Positions 29,058-39,056 of a stretch of 64,000 nt of DNA are shown one piece after another. Under the pieces are notes generated by a model, which saw nothing but the letters and a program-made list of their open reading frames with translations, did no database searches and had not been told where the DNA came from. Source of the stretch: Burkholderia puraquae (GTDB taxonomy: Bacteria; Pseudomonadota; Gammaproteobacteria; Burkholderiales; Burkholderiaceae); the NCBI RefSeq assembly GCF_002099195.1, contig NZ_NBYX01000005.1, forward strand, positions 248,001 to 312,000, given 5' to 3'. Both the position numbers and the translations under genes were made by a program. Numbering within the stretch: position 1 is the first letter of the stretch; each line of letters opens with the position of its first letter.

Positions 29058-30278
29058 TCAGTGCGCGTCGACCGACATGCTGCGGATGAACTTGCGCAGG
29101 AACTGCTCGCAGCCGGCGAGCTGCGCGAGCTCGACATATTCGTTCGGCTTGTGCGCCTGCTCGATGTTGCCGGGCCCGCATACGACGCTCGGGATGCCCG
29201 CGCGTTCGAACAGGCCGGCCTCGGTGCCGTACGCGACCTTGCGCTTGTCCTGGTCGGCCGTCAGCGCACGCACGAGCTGCGTGATCGCGGCCTGTTCGGT
29301 GGCGTCGAGGCCCGGCGCCGCAGCGATCTTCGAAAACTCGATCGCGGCATTCGGATGCTCGCGCAGCATCTGCGGCAGCAGCGTGTCTCGTGCATACGCT
29401 TCGATGCGCGTGAAGATCTGCTCGGGATCGAGCGTTGGCAGGTTGCGGAACTCGAAGTCGAAGCGGCATTCGGCCGGCACCGTGTTGATCGCGTTGCCGC
29501 CCTGGATCGTGCTCGTTTGCGCAGTCGTGAACGGCACGTCGTACAGCGCATCGAACGGGCCTTCGGCACGGAAGCGGTCGGCGATGTCGCGGATGTGGCA
29601 GATCAGGCGCGCCGCATACTCGATCGCGTTCAGCCCCTTCGGCGTCAGCGACGAATGCGCCGCGTGGCCGCGCACGCAGCAACGGTATGCGTTGATGCCC
29701 TTGTGCGCGATGATCGGCCGCATGCTGGTCGGCTCGCCGACGATGCAGCCGGACGGTTGCACGCCGCGCTTGACGAGGTCGGCGATCATCAGCGGTGCGC
29801 CCGCGCAGCCGATTTCCTCGTCGTAGGACAGCGCAAAATGGATCGGCTTCGCGAGCTTCGTCGCCTGCATCTCGGGCAGCAGCGCGAGCGCCGCGCCGAT
29901 GAAGCCCTTCATGTCGCAGGTGCCGCGGCCGTACAGGCGGCCGTCGCGGATTTCCGGCGCGAACGGGTTGCTGTCCCATTGCTGGCCGTCGACCGGCACG
30001 ACGTCGGTATGCCCCGACAGCACGATGCCGCCGTTCGTCGAGCCGTCGTGCGCGGGCACGGTCGCGAACAGGTTCGCCCAGCCTTCGCGCGGATCGTGCG
30101 TGATCGTCGAAACAATGCCTTTCGCGGCGAGCGCGTCGCGCACCGTTTCGATCAGGCCGAGGTTCGGCACGCGGCTCGTCGTGTCCATCGACACCAGTTG
30201 CTTGATCCAGGGCAGGCTGACGAGCGACGCGTCGCCTTGGTCGGCGGCGGACGGCGCCGTCGCGTCGAGAGTGGACAT
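29058..30278 (-). CDS. argE: Acetylornithine deacetylase
   Basis: ArgE removes the acetyl group from N-acetylornithine in arginine synthesis. The 406-residue M20-family metalloenzyme shows SGHTDVVPVDG with a metal histidine, GRGTCDMKGF with the bridging aspartate, and SYDEEIGCAG with the catalytic glutamate pair. The start at MSTLDATA (30278) is preferred over 30317. The neighbours do not form an arginine operon, so the specificity could also be for a related acyl-amino acid. Confidence 0.85.
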   Translation of the reverse strand: MSTLDATAPSAADQGDASLVSLPWIKQLVSMDTTSRVPNLGLIETVRDALAAKGIVSTITHDPREGWANLFATVPAHDGSTNGGIVLSGHTDVVPVDGQQWDSNPFAPEIRDGRLYGRGTCDMKGFIGAALALLPEMQATKLAKPIHFALSYDEEIGCAGAPLMIADLVKRGVQPSGCIVGEPTSMRPIIAHKGINAYRCCVRGHAAHSSLTPKGLNAIEYAARLICHIRDIADRFRAEGPFDALYDVPFTTAQTSTIQGGNAINTVPAECRFDFEFRNLPTLDPEQIFTRIEAYARDTLLPQMLREHPNAAIEFSKIAAAPGLDATEQAAITQLVRALTADQDKRKVAYGTEAGLFERAGIPSVVCGPGNIEQAHKPNEYVELAQLAGCEQFLRKFIRSMSVDAH

Positions 30279-30383
30279 GGCAAAACTCCGTCTGATGAAT
30301 GGGAAAATCATACTCAAAAACGCGTCGGCCCGCCTTCGCCGGACGCGATGCGGTGCAGCAACGCCGCACCCGCCGGTATCGCG

Positions 30384-33300
30384 TCAGCGCACCGCGGCAG
30401 CCGCTCCCTGCTTGGGGCTGAGCGCGCGCAGCGTTTCCTTGATCGTCGACACGCGGATCGCGAGATCGGGCGAGCGCGTCTCGATGCGCAGCTTGTCCTG
30501 GCCCGCGAGCTTGATGTGCCGGTGCTTCTGCACCATCTCGATGATCCGCATCGGATCGATCGGTGGATTCGGCTCGAACTGCAGCCCGATCGCAACCTCG
30601 CTCGCGTCGATCTTCACGATGCCGAGCGGCTTCGCGGCGATCCGCAGCCGGTGCGTCTCGACGAGTGCGTGCGCCTGCGGCGGCAGCTTGCCGAAGCGGT
30701 CGATCAATTCTTCCTGGATGCCGTCGATCGCGTCGCCGTGCTCGCAGTTCGCGAGACGCTTGTAGAGCGACAGCCGCTCCTGTACATCCGCGCAGTAATC
30801 GGCCGGCAGGATCGCCGGCGCATGCAGGTTGATTTCCGTCGTCGCGGCGAGCGGGGCGGTGAGGTCGGGCTCCTTGCCGTTCTTCAGCGCCTTCACCGCG
30901 TCGTTCAGCATGTCCGTATAGAGCTGGAAACCGATCTCGTGGATCTCGCCCGACTGCTTGTCGCCGAGCACTTCGCCGGTGCCGCGGATCTCGAGGTCGT
31001 GCATCGCGAGATAGAAGCCCGAACCGAGTTCCTCCATCTGCTGGATCGCTTCCAGCCGGCGCTGCGCCTGCTTGGTCAGCGCCTGCGGATCGTGGACCAG
31101 CAGGTACGCGTACGCCTGGTGATGCGAGCGGCCGACGCGGCCGCGCAGCTGGTGGAGCTGCGCGAGGCCGAACTTGTCCGAGCGATGCATGATGATCGTG
31201 TTCGCGCTCGGCACGTCGATGCCGGTCTCGATGATGGTCGTGCACAGCAGCACGTTCGCGCGCTGCGCGACGAAATCGCGCATCACCCGTTCGAGTTCGC
31301 GTTCGTGCATCTGGCCGTGCGCGATCACGATGCGTGCTTCGGGCACGAGCGCCTCGAGCATCGCCTTGCGGTTCTCGATCGTCTCGACCTCGTTGTGCAG
31401 GAAGTACACCTGGCCGCCGCGCTTCAGCTCGCGCAGCATCGCCTCGCGGATCACGCTTTCTTCCTCGCGGCGCACGAAGGTCTTGATCGCGAGCCGCTTC
31501 TGCGGCGCGGTTGCAATGACCGAGAAATCGCGCAGCCCTTCGAGCGCCATCCCGAGCGTGCGCGGGATCGGCGTCGCGGTGAGCGTCAGCACGTCGACTT
31601 CCGCGCGCAGCGCCTTCAGCGCTTCCTTCTGGCGCACGCCGAAGCGGTGTTCCTCGTCGATGATCACGAGCCCGAGGCGCTTGAACTGCACGTCCGACGA
31701 CAGCAGCTTGTGCGTGCCGATCACGATGTCGACGCTGCCTTCGTTGATCTGCGCAATCGCCGCGTTGACTTCCTTCGTGGTCTTGAAGCGCGACAGCTCG
31801 ACGATCCGCACCGGCCAGTCCGCAAAGCGGTCGACGAAGGTCTGCGTGTGCTGCTCGGCGAGCAGCGTGGTCGGCGACAGCAGCGCGACCTGCTTGCCGC
31901 CCAGCACCGCGATGAACGCGGCACGCAGTGCGACCTCGGTCTTGCCGAAGCCGACGTCGCCGCACACGAGGCGGTCCATCGGCTTGCCGCTCGTCATGTC
32001 GCCGATCACGGCCGCGATGGCGGCCGCCTGGTCGGGCGTTTCCTCGAAGCCGAAGCTTTCGGCGAACTTCACGTAGTCGCGCGGATCGAGCGAGAACGCG
32101 TGGCCTTCGCGGGCCGCGCGGCGCGCGTACAGGTTCAGCAGCTCGGCGGCCGTATCGCGGATCTGCTGCGCGGCCTTGCGCTTCGCGCGCTCCCACTGGC
32201 CGGAGCCGAGCGCGTGCAGCGGCGCGCTGTCGGGATCGGCGCCGCTGTAGCGCGAGATCACGTGCAATTGCGCGACGGGCACGTAGAGCTTGCTGTCGCC
32301 CGAGTATTCGAGATGCAGGAATTCGGTCTCGCCTTCGCCGAGATCCATCGACACGAGGCCCATGTAGCGGCCGATGCCGTGCTGCGCGTGGACGACCGGG
32401 TCGCCGATCTTCAGTTCCGACAGGTCGCGCACCATCGCGTCGACGTTGCTGGCCTGTTCCTGCCGGCGGCGCCCCGCGCGGCGGCTGAGCGCGCCGTACA
32501 GCTCGGTTTCGGTGACGACCGCATAGCCTTCGCCCGGCACCGCGAAGCCATTTGCGAGCGGTGCGACGCCGAGCGCGAAGCGTTCGTCGCTCTCGAGCCA
32601 GCCCGCGAAGTGGTCGTTCGACGCGGGGCGCAGATGGTGTTCGGCGAGCAGTTGCAGGATCGTCTCGCGGCGGCCGGCCGATTCGACGGTCAGCAGGATG
32701 CGCTTGCCTGACGATTCGACGAACGTGCGCAGCGACGCGAGCGGATCGTCGGCATGGCGATCGACGGTGAGCTCGGGCAGCGCCGTCGCCCAGCCGCCGG
32801 CCGGCTGCGCGGGCAGCACGACGCGGGCGAACGGCTTCGCGAACGCGAAGAAATCCTCGTCGGACAGGAACAGGCGCTGCGGTTCGAGGATCGGCCGCTC
32901 GCGATCGTGCGCGAGGAACGCATGGCGCTGCTTCGTATCGGCCGTGAAGCGGCGGATCGACGCTTCGAGATCGCCGGCGAACACGAGGTGCGCGTCCTGC
33001 GGCAGGTAGTGGAACAGCGTGGCGGTTTCGTCGAAGAACAGCGGCAGGTAGTACTCGATGCCGGCCGACGGCACGCCGTTGCCGATGTCCTTGTAGATCG
33101 GCGCGCGGCTCGGGTCGCCTTCGAAGGTTTCGCGCCAGCGGCTGCGGAAGGCCGTGCGCGCGGCTTCGTCGAACGGAAACTCGCGGCCGGGCAAGAGGCG
33201 CACGTCGCGCACCGGGTAGAGGCTGCGCTGCGTGTCGGGGTCGAACGCGCGGATCGAGTCGACCTGGTCGTCGAACAGGTCGATCCGGTACGGCAGCGGC

Positions 33301-33854
33301 GAGCCCATCGGGTACAGGTCGATCAGCGAGCCACGCACACAGTATTCGCCGGGCCGCACGACCTGGCTCACGTGTTCGTAGCCGGCCAGCGTGAGCTGCG
33401 CCTTCAGCTTCGCTTCGTCGAGCCGCTCGCCCTGTGCGAATGCGAACGTGTACGCGGCCATGAACGACGCGGGCGGCATCCGGTACAGCGCGGTGGTCGC
33501 GGGCACGAGCAGGATGTCGCAGCGGCCCTCGCCGAGATCGTGCAGCGTCGCGAGACGCTCGGATACGAGGTCCTGGTGCGGCGAGAACGTGTCGTACGGC
33601 AGCGTTTCCCAGTCCGGCAGCAGGCGCACGCGCGTATCGGGCGAGAAGTAGCGGATTTCCTGCGAGAGCCGCTGCGCGTCGACCGCGTTCGCGCAGATCA
33701 CCGCGAGGAGCGGCACGTCCTGGCGGTTGTCGGCGAGATAACGGGCGATGGCGAGCGCGTCGGCGGAACCATGCGCGCCGTCGAAGGCGAAACGCTGGCC
33801 GGGTTTGACGCGGGCAACGGGCGAGGCGGACGGGGTGGAAGCGTTATCTGGCAT
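30384..33854 (-). CDS. mfd: Transcription-repair coupling factor
   Basis: Mfd removes stalled RNA polymerase and recruits UvrA. The 1156-residue protein has the full domain set: an N-terminal UvrB-homology region (RLLPDWETLPYDTFSPH), the CarD-like RNA-polymerase-interaction domain (GDPVVHAQHGIGRYMGL), and a RecG-like translocase with Walker A GDVGFGKTE and DEEH box IIDEEHRFG. The C-terminal TRCF domain follows. The ATG at 33854 is preferred over 33878. It is divergent from ispD. Confidence 0.97.
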   Translation of the reverse strand: MPDNASTPSASPVARVKPGQRFAFDGAHGSADALAIARYLADNRQDVPLLAVICANAVDAQRLSQEIRYFSPDTRVRLLPDWETLPYDTFSPHQDLVSERLATLHDLGEGRCDILLVPATTALYRMPPASFMAAYTFAFAQGERLDEAKLKAQLTLAGYEHVSQVVRPGEYCVRGSLIDLYPMGSPLPYRIDLFDDQVDSIRAFDPDTQRSLYPVRDVRLLPGREFPFDEAARTAFRSRWRETFEGDPSRAPIYKDIGNGVPSAGIEYYLPLFFDETATLFHYLPQDAHLVFAGDLEASIRRFTADTKQRHAFLAHDRERPILEPQRLFLSDEDFFAFAKPFARVVLPAQPAGGWATALPELTVDRHADDPLASLRTFVESSGKRILLTVESAGRRETILQLLAEHHLRPASNDHFAGWLESDERFALGVAPLANGFAVPGEGYAVVTETELYGALSRRAGRRRQEQASNVDAMVRDLSELKIGDPVVHAQHGIGRYMGLVSMDLGEGETEFLHLEYSGDSKLYVPVAQLHVISRYSGADPDSAPLHALGSGQWERAKRKAAQQIRDTAAELLNLYARRAAREGHAFSLDPRDYVKFAESFGFEETPDQAAAIAAVIGDMTSGKPMDRLVCGDVGFGKTEVALRAAFIAVLGGKQVALLSPTTLLAEQHTQTFVDRFADWPVRIVELSRFKTTKEVNAAIAQINEGSVDIVIGTHKLLSSDVQFKRLGLVIIDEEHRFGVRQKEALKALRAEVDVLTLTATPIPRTLGMALEGLRDFSVIATAPQKRLAIKTFVRREEESVIREAMLRELKRGGQVYFLHNEVETIENRKAMLEALVPEARIVIAHGQMHERELERVMRDFVAQRANVLLCTTIIETGIDVPSANTIIMHRSDKFGLAQLHQLRGRVGRSHHQAYAYLLVHDPQALTKQAQRRLEAIQQMEELGSGFYLAMHDLEIRGTGEVLGDKQSGEIHEIGFQLYTDMLNDAVKALKNGKEPDLTAPLAATTEINLHAPAILPADYCADVQERLSLYKRLANCEHGDAIDGIQEELIDRFGKLPPQAHALVETHRLRIAAKPLGIVKIDASEVAIGLQFEPNPPIDPMRIIEMVQKHRHIKLAGQDKLRIETRSPDLAIRVSTIKETLRALSPKQGAAAAVR

Positions 33855-33961
33855 AGGGACGACAGGGGTGGCGTGCACGGGCGCATCGCGGTGCGCCGGT
33901 CGAGACGAAAGACCTATTATAAAATCCGCTTCTCGATTTCATCTTTCCGGCGTTTCCCTTC

Positions 33962-34672
33962 GTGACTCCCCGACTTTTCGCCCTGATTCCCTGTGCCGGC
34001 ACGGGCAGCCGTTCCGGTTCGGCCGTGCCGAAGCAATACCGCACGCTGGCCGGCCGCGCGCTGCTGCACTACACGCTCGCCGCGTTCGACGCGTGCAGCG
34101 AATTCGCGCAGACGCTCGTCGTCCTCGCGCCCGACGATTCCCATTTCGACGCACGCCGCTTCGCGGGCCTGCGCTTCGCGGTGCGCCGCTGCGGCGGCGG
34201 CTCGCGCCAGGCGTCGGTGCTGAACGGTCTGCTCGAGCTGGCCGAGTTCGGCGCGACCGACCACGACTGGGTGCTCGTGCACGACGCCGCGCGCCCGGGC
34301 ATCACGCCGGCGCTGATCCGCACGCTGGTCGCGACGCTGAAGGACGATCCGGTCGGCGGCATCGTCGCGCTGCCGGTGGCCGATACGCTCAAGCGCGTGC
34401 CGGCCGGCGGCGACGCGATCGCGCGCACCGAGTCGCGCGACGCGCTGTGGCAGGCGCAGACGCCGCAGATGTTCCGCATCGGCATGTTGCGCGAGGCGAT
34501 CCTGCGCGCGCAGCGCGAAGGGCACGACCTGACCGACGAAGCGAGCGCGATCGAATGGGCCGGCCATACGCCGCGCGTCGTGCAGGGCAGCCTGCGCAAT
34601 TTCAAGGTCACGTACCCGGAAGATTTCGCGCTCGCGGAAGCGATCCTCGCGCGCCCCGCGAACGCTTCCTGA
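33962..34672 (+). CDS. ispD: 2-C-methyl-D-erythritol 4-phosphate cytidylyltransferase
   Basis: IspD forms CDP-ME in the MEP isoprenoid pathway. The 236-residue enzyme starts at GTG 33962. It has the nucleotide-binding [11 protein letters not shown] loop, the VLVHDAARP block, and the C-terminal [13 protein letters not shown]. It lies 28 bp before ispF, as usual in betaproteobacteria. An A+T-rich patch (TATTATAAAAT, about 33914-33924) supplies a likely promoter. Confidence 0.96.
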   Translation: MTPRLFALIPCAGTGSRSGSAVPKQYRTLAGRALLHYTLAAFDACSEFAQTLVVLAPDDSHFDARRFAGLRFAVRRCGGGSRQASVLNGLLELAEFGATDHDWVLVHDAARPGITPALIRTLVATLKDDPVGGIVALPVADTLKRVPAGGDAIARTESRDALWQAQTPQMFRIGMLREAILRAQREGHDLTDEASAIEWAGHTPRVVQGSLRNFKVTYPEDFALAEAILARPANAS

Positions 34673-34700
34673 CTTTCACCCCCTCTCAATCGGAACACGC

Positions 34701-35186
34701 ATGGATTTCAGAATCGGACAAGGCTACGACGTGCACCAGCTCGTCGAGGGGCGCCCCCTCATCATCGGCGGCGTGACGATTCCGTACGAGCGCGGCCTGC
34801 TCGGCCACTCGGACGCGGACGTGCTGCTGCACGCGATCACCGACGCGCTGTTCGGCGCGGCGGCGCTCGGCGATATCGGCCGCCATTTCTCCGACACGGA
34901 CGCGGCGTTCAAGGGCGCGGACAGCCGCGTGCTGCTGCGCGCGTGCGCCGAGCGCGTGAAGGCGGCCGGTTTCACGATCCAGAATATCGACAGCACGGTG
35001 ATCGCCCAGGCGCCGAAGCTGGCACCGCATATCGACGGGATGCGCGCGAACATCGCGGCCGATCTCGGGCTGCCGCTCGATCGCGTGAACGTGAAGGCGA
35101 AGACCAACGAGAAGCTCGGCTATCTTGGCCGCGGCGAGGGGATCGAGGCCCAGGCCGCCGCGCTGCTGGTGAAGCAGGGCGGCTGA
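34701..35186 (+). CDS. ispF: 2-C-methyl-D-erythritol 2,4-cyclodiphosphate synthase
   Basis: IspF cyclises CDP-ME-2P to MEcPP. The 161-residue protein shows the metal-binding GQGYDVHQL and [16 protein letters not shown] motifs and the C-terminal [21 protein letters not shown]. It is co-transcribed with ispD and ends before a clear terminator. Confidence 0.98.
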   Translation: MDFRIGQGYDVHQLVEGRPLIIGGVTIPYERGLLGHSDADVLLHAITDALFGAAALGDIGRHFSDTDAAFKGADSRVLLRACAERVKAAGFTIQNIDSTVIAQAPKLAPHIDGMRANIAADLGLPLDRVNVKAKTNEKLGYLGRGEGIEAQAAALLVKQGG

Positions 35187-35237
35187 CGCCCGGTGGCAGC
35201 GGTGCGCGGTTCGCCCGGCGCGCCGCGTCGCAGCAAT

Positions 35238-35267
35238 GAAAAATGCCACGCGGATGCGTGGCATTTT
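35238..35267 (+). terminator. Terminator of ispD-ispF
   Basis: AAAAATGCCACGC pairs with GCGTGGCATTTT around GGAT. The hairpin is A- and T-flanked on both sides and can work on both strands. Confidence 0.9.
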
Positions 35268-35319
35268 CGTCTGGAGCGACCACCGGGCCGGCGCGGCGGC
35301 CGGCCGAGCGGCGTACCGC

Positions 35320-35847
35320 TTATTCGCCTTCTGCTGCGATCACTTGCGCCGCGGCGTTGATCACCGACGCGATGCGGCCGACGTCGCGCAACTGCGTGAC
35401 GGTCATCCCTTGCTCGTTCTTCAGCAGCGCGTAGTGCGACTTCACGCAGAAGTGGCACTTGCCGACGATCGACGCGGCGAGCGCGTACATCTCGAACTTC
35501 CGCTTGTCGACACCGCCGTGCGTCGCATACGCGCCCATCCGCAGCTCGGCGCGTTGCGTCTTCAGGTCGGCGTCGTCGGCCATCTCGACATACGGATACC
35601 AGGTGTTGTTCATCCCCATCAGCGCGGCCGCCGTCAGCACGGCGTTCGTCTCTTCGGGCGACAGGACGCCGGCTTCGCGGATCGTCTTGATGAGCACCGT
35701 GCTCTTCGCCGCGATCGCTGCCGCCAGCGCGACGCCGACCGCGTCGGTGCCTTCGAGCGACGAGCGCGAGATCGTGCCGTCGAGGTTCAGGCGAATGTCC
35801 TTCGCGTAGTCGGGAATACGTGCCTTAATCGAGTCGATGAATTCCAT
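35320..35847 (-). CDS. ahpD: Alkyl hydroperoxidase AhpD
   Basis: The 175-residue protein of the carboxymuconolactone-decarboxylase-like fold has the redox motif CHFC at 131-134 with His138, as in AhpD, which reduces AhpC. It lies 76 bp downstream of ahpC, with a terminator between them, so expression may be partly by read-through. Confidence 0.93.
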   Translation of the reverse strand: MEFIDSIKARIPDYAKDIRLNLDGTISRSSLEGTDAVGVALAAAIAAKSTVLIKTIREAGVLSPEETNAVLTAAALMGMNNTWYPYVEMADDADLKTQRAELRMGAYATHGGVDKRKFEMYALAASIVGKCHFCVKSHYALLKNEQGMTVTQLRDVGRIASVINAAAQVIAAEGE

Positions 35848-35872
35848 TGATATCTCCTATGGGTTGGCCGTT

Positions 35873-35908
35873 AAAAAAGCCCGCAGGCAGGACGTGCGCC
35901 GCGGGCTT
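35873..35908 (-). terminator. Terminator between ahpC and ahpD
   Basis: On the reverse strand AAGCCCGC pairs with GCGGGCTT around a 20-bp loop and runs into TTTTTTAA. It lies just after the ahpC stop and would limit ahpD expression. Confidence 0.8.
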
Positions 35909-35923
35909 CGTGCATCGATGCGC

Positions 35924-36472
35924 TTACAGCGTTGCGCCGCCGACTGCACGGTTGCACGGGCACAGTTCGTCCGTTTGCAGGCCGTCCAGAATCCGCAGGA
36001 CTTCTTCCGGGCTGCGGCCGACGTTCAGGTTGTTCACCGAAACGTGCTGGATCGTGTTGTCCGGATCGACGATGAACGTTGCACGCAGGGCCACGCCGGC
36101 TTCCTTGTCGCGCACGCCGAGCTGGTCGATCAGCTCGCCCTTGACGTCGCCGAACGAGTAGTGGTTCAGCTTGTTCAGGTCCTTGTGCTCACGGCGCCAT
36201 GCGAGCTTGACGAATTCGTTGTCCGAGCTGCCGCCCAGCAGGACGGCATCGCGCTCTTCGAACTGCTTCGTGAGCTTCGCGAACTCGACGATTTCCGTCG
36301 GGCACACGAACGTGAAATCCTTCGGATAGAAGTAGATGATCTTCCACTTGCCCGGGAACGACGCTTCGGTGACGGTCTCGAACGCCGACTGGCCGTTTTC
36401 CTCGTGATTGTTGAAGCCCGGCTTCGCGGCTACGACGGTGAAAGCTTCGAGTTTATCGCCCACGGTTTTCAT
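35924..36472 (-). CDS. ahpC: Alkyl hydroperoxide reductase AhpC (peroxiredoxin)
   Basis: The 182-residue 2-Cys-type peroxiredoxin has the peroxidatic Cys57 in FTFVCPTE and a C-terminal ELCPCNRAV with the candidate resolving cysteines 171 and 173. This matches the AhpE/AhpC form paired with AhpD rather than AhpF. The upstream region (36473-36661) is A+T-rich and contains ATAG-N7-CTAA at 36583-36597, a partial match to an OxyR half-site. Confidence 0.95.
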   Translation of the reverse strand: MKTVGDKLEAFTVVAAKPGFNNHEENGQSAFETVTEASFPGKWKIIYFYPKDFTFVCPTEIVEFAKLTKQFEERDAVLLGGSSDNEFVKLAWRREHKDLNKLNHYSFGDVKGELIDQLGVRDKEAGVALRATFIVDPDNTIQHVSVNNLNVGRSPEEVLRILDGLQTDELCPCNRAVGGATL

Positions 36473-36661
36473 GCGGATACTCCTGTATGAGTTGGGAAGA
36501 AGACTGAGTCAAGCTACCTCGGTGCTGCAACGATGATGTGACAGCATGGGCAAAACTATAACACTATTAGTAAAGCGCTTCAATAGATTTTGACTAACGA
36601 TCTTCATAGTTTTTTTCAACCGGATCGATAGTGTGGCGCGCGGAAGGCGTGCGTGAGCGCG
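36473..36661 (-). promoter_or_regulatory. A+T-rich ahpC promoter region
   Basis: This stretch between ahpC and the sensor kinase gene is much richer in A+T than its surroundings. One element (36583-36597) fits a single OxyR half-site with two mismatches, but a second half-site with correct spacing is not visible, so OxyR control is only a possibility. Confidence 0.4.
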
Positions 36662-38023
36662 TCACGCAGTCGCACGCGCCTTGCCGGCACCGGGGAATTC
36701 GAGCGTGACTTCGAGGCCCGCGTCGGGGTTACGGTTGCGCAGGCGCAGCGCGCCGCGATAGCGGCCGACGAGGCGCAGCACGATCGCCATCCCGAGGCCC
36801 GTGCCGTCCGCCTTGGTGCGGGCGGTGTCGACGCGGTAGAACGGCCGCATCACGAGCGGCAGCTGATCCTCGGGGATGCCGGGGCCTTCGTCGCTCACCG
36901 ACAGCTCGACGCGCGCGTGCGATACGCGCGTCTCGAGCGTGATGCGCGACACGCCGTCCTGCTTGCTCTGGCCGTACTTGCGTGCGTTCTCGACGAGGTT
37001 GCCGATCACGCGGCGCATGTCGGTCTCGTCGGCTTCGATCACCGCGCTCGGCGCGAGCCGCGTGCGGATCTCGACACCGTCCTCGCCCGACACGCGTGCG
37101 GCGACCTCCTGCGCGATCGACGACAGGTCGACGGGCTCCGGCTTGCGTTGCGACGGGCGCGCGTAGTCGATGAAGGCCGCGATGATGCGGTCCATCTGCT
37201 CGATGTCGTCGACCATTGCATCCTTGGTCGCCTGGTCGGACGGGCTCATCTCGGTTTCGAGCCGCAGCCGCGCGAGCGGCGTGCGCAGGTCGTGCGAGAT
37301 GCCTGCAAGCATCAGCGCGCGGTCGGCCTCGAGCTGTTCGAGGTCGCGCACCATCTGGTTGAAGCTGCGGTTGGTGTCGGCCGCAACGCCCATCCCGCGC
37401 TCGGGCAGCAGTTCGGGCGTCTGGCCCGAGCCGATCTGGCGCGCGGCAAGCGCGAGCCGCGAGAACGGCCGGTTCACGAGGCTCGTGATGAACGCGGAGC
37501 CGAACAACGACAACGCGAGCGCGAACAGGCCCCAGCCGGCCCATTGCAGGCCCGTGACGTTGTCGAGCTGGTCGCGGTCGAGCGCGACCCAGTAATCGTC
37601 GTCGTCGATCTTGAAGCTGATCCACACACCGGGAATGTCGTTGACCGACTGCGCGATCACGGTATCGTCGCCGAGGCGGCTGCGGATGTCGTGTTCGATC
37701 AGGCGGTTTAGCGATTCGTCGGGCTGCAGCTTGAACTTGTCGGTCTTTTCGCGCGGGTACACGCGCACGCCCTCGTTGCTCTCGAGATCCTGCAGCAGCG
37801 CGCGCCGCAGATCGGGATCGGAATAGAGCAGGGCGGTGCGCGTGAGCTTCACGACCGCGACGAGCTGCAGCGCGACGCGCTGCGCACGCGGCTCGCGCTC
37901 GATCACGCGAAAGCTCTGGAACCACGCGGCGAGACTGACCGAGATCAGCAGCGCGATCAGCAGGAAGGTGCGCCAGAACAGCCCGCCGAACGCGAGCTGC
38001 AGGAGGCGCCGGTCGATACGCAT
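36662..38023 (-). CDS. Sensor histidine kinase, EnvZ/RisS-like
   Basis: The 453-residue kinase has two membrane segments (about residues 18-36 and 161-181) flanking a ~125-residue sensor region. A HAMP linker follows, then the H-box GISHDLRTPL with phospho-acceptor His244. The ATPase domain has NLVENARKYG (N-box) and GPGIPEDQL and GTGLGMAIV (G-boxes). It pairs with the OmpR-type regulator just upstream in the operon. This arrangement matches the EnvZ/OmpR (RisS/RisA) system of Burkholderia and Bordetella. Confidence 0.92.
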   Translation of the reverse strand: MRIDRRLLQLAFGGLFWRTFLLIALLISVSLAAWFQSFRVIEREPRAQRVALQLVAVVKLTRTALLYSDPDLRRALLQDLESNEGVRVYPREKTDKFKLQPDESLNRLIEHDIRSRLGDDTVIAQSVNDIPGVWISFKIDDDDYWVALDRDQLDNVTGLQWAGWGLFALALSLFGSAFITSLVNRPFSRLALAARQIGSGQTPELLPERGMGVAADTNRSFNQMVRDLEQLEADRALMLAGISHDLRTPLARLRLETEMSPSDQATKDAMVDDIEQMDRIIAAFIDYARPSQRKPEPVDLSSIAQEVAARVSGEDGVEIRTRLAPSAVIEADETDMRRVIGNLVENARKYGQSKQDGVSRITLETRVSHARVELSVSDEGPGIPEDQLPLVMRPFYRVDTARTKADGTGLGMAIVLRLVGRYRGALRLRNRNPDAGLEVTLEFPGAGKARATA

Positions 38024-38063
38024 GGGACGGGCCGTGGGCAGGCGAAACCGGAAGGGAAAAAGA

Positions 38064-38798
38064 TCAGGCGGCGCCGTCCGGGATGAACACGTAGCCGAGG
38101 CCCCAGACGGTCTGGATGAAGCGCGGGCTGCCCGGATCCGGTTCGATCAGCTTGCGCAGGCGCGAAATCTGCACGTCGAGGCTGCGGTCGAACACTTCGT
38201 ATTCACGGCCGCGCGCGAGTTCCATCAGCTTCTCGCGCGACAGCGGCTGGCGCGGATGGCGCGCGAACACCTTCAGCACCGAGAATTCGCCGGTGGTGAG
38301 CGGAATTTCCTGGCCGGACTTGGTCAGGGTGCGCGTCGCGAGGTTCAGCGAGAACTCGCCGAACTCGAACACCTCGGTGGTTTCCGACGGCGCGCCCGGC
38401 AGTTCGGCCGGCGCCTGGCGGCGCAGCACCGCATGAATGCGCGCGACGAGTTCGCGCGGGTTGAACGGCTTCGGCAGGTAATCGTCGGCGCCCATCTCGA
38501 GGCCGACGATGCGATCCACATCCTCGCCCTTCGCGGTGAGCATGATGATCGGCGTGCGGTCGTTGCTGCCGCGCAGGCGGCGGCAGATCGACAGGCCGTC
38601 TTCGCCCGGGAGCATCAGGTCGAGCACGAGCAGGTCGAACCGCTCGCGTACCCACAGCTTGTTCATTGCTGTCGCGTTTTCCGCGACGTAGACATTGAAA
38701 CCCTGCTCGCCGAGATAGCGGCGCAGCAGATCGCGCAGGCGCGGGTCGTCGTCGACGACGAGAATCTTGGAGGGGTTTTTCGTTTCCATGATCGGCAT
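38064..38798 (-). CDS. ompR: OmpR-family response regulator
   Basis: The 244-residue regulator has a receiver domain with the acidic pocket VVDDDP, phospho-acceptor Asp60 in VLDLMLPG, and the conserved lysine in LPKPFNP. A winged-helix domain follows, with EYEVFDRSLDVQISRLRKLIE. The start could also be 38789 (METKN). It is the first gene of the operon with the sensor kinase and is divergent from a small exported protein. Confidence 0.93.
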   Translation of the reverse strand: MPIMETKNPSKILVVDDDPRLRDLLRRYLGEQGFNVYVAENATAMNKLWVRERFDLLVLDLMLPGEDGLSICRRLRGSNDRTPIIMLTAKGEDVDRIVGLEMGADDYLPKPFNPRELVARIHAVLRRQAPAELPGAPSETTEVFEFGEFSLNLATRTLTKSGQEIPLTTGEFSVLKVFARHPRQPLSREKLMELARGREYEVFDRSLDVQISRLRKLIEPDPGSPRFIQTVWGLGYVFIPDGAA

Positions 38799-39056
38799 CT
38801 TATCGCGAATGGGAATTGACGCACGGCCGCGTATTTTCGTGCGTTACAGTCGGTTACAAAATTTACCCGTAGTGTCGCGCGGAGTAAAGGCAGGCTATAG
38901 AGATTCCTTTACTCGAAGCCGAAATTCGGTAGATACTCCCCTGCACTCCATCTTTCATCTTTGCACACCCGAATTCCGCAGGGTTTTTCAAGTACCAGAG
39001 GTAACCGGTTGCCGCGTGACGAAGGGAACAAATCGACCAAAGAAGCGAGGACGGTC

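Noticed and set aside
28914-32711. Very long open frame (more than 1,200 codons) on the + strand opposite argE and mfd
   Set aside because: It is antisense to well-conserved genes, is extremely rich in Arg, Asp, Val and Ala, and has no recognisable domain. High G+C removes stop codons in such frames.
36541-36620. Complete OxyR site upstream of ahpC
   Set aside because: Only one imperfect half-site was found; a second with the required 7-bp spacing is missing.
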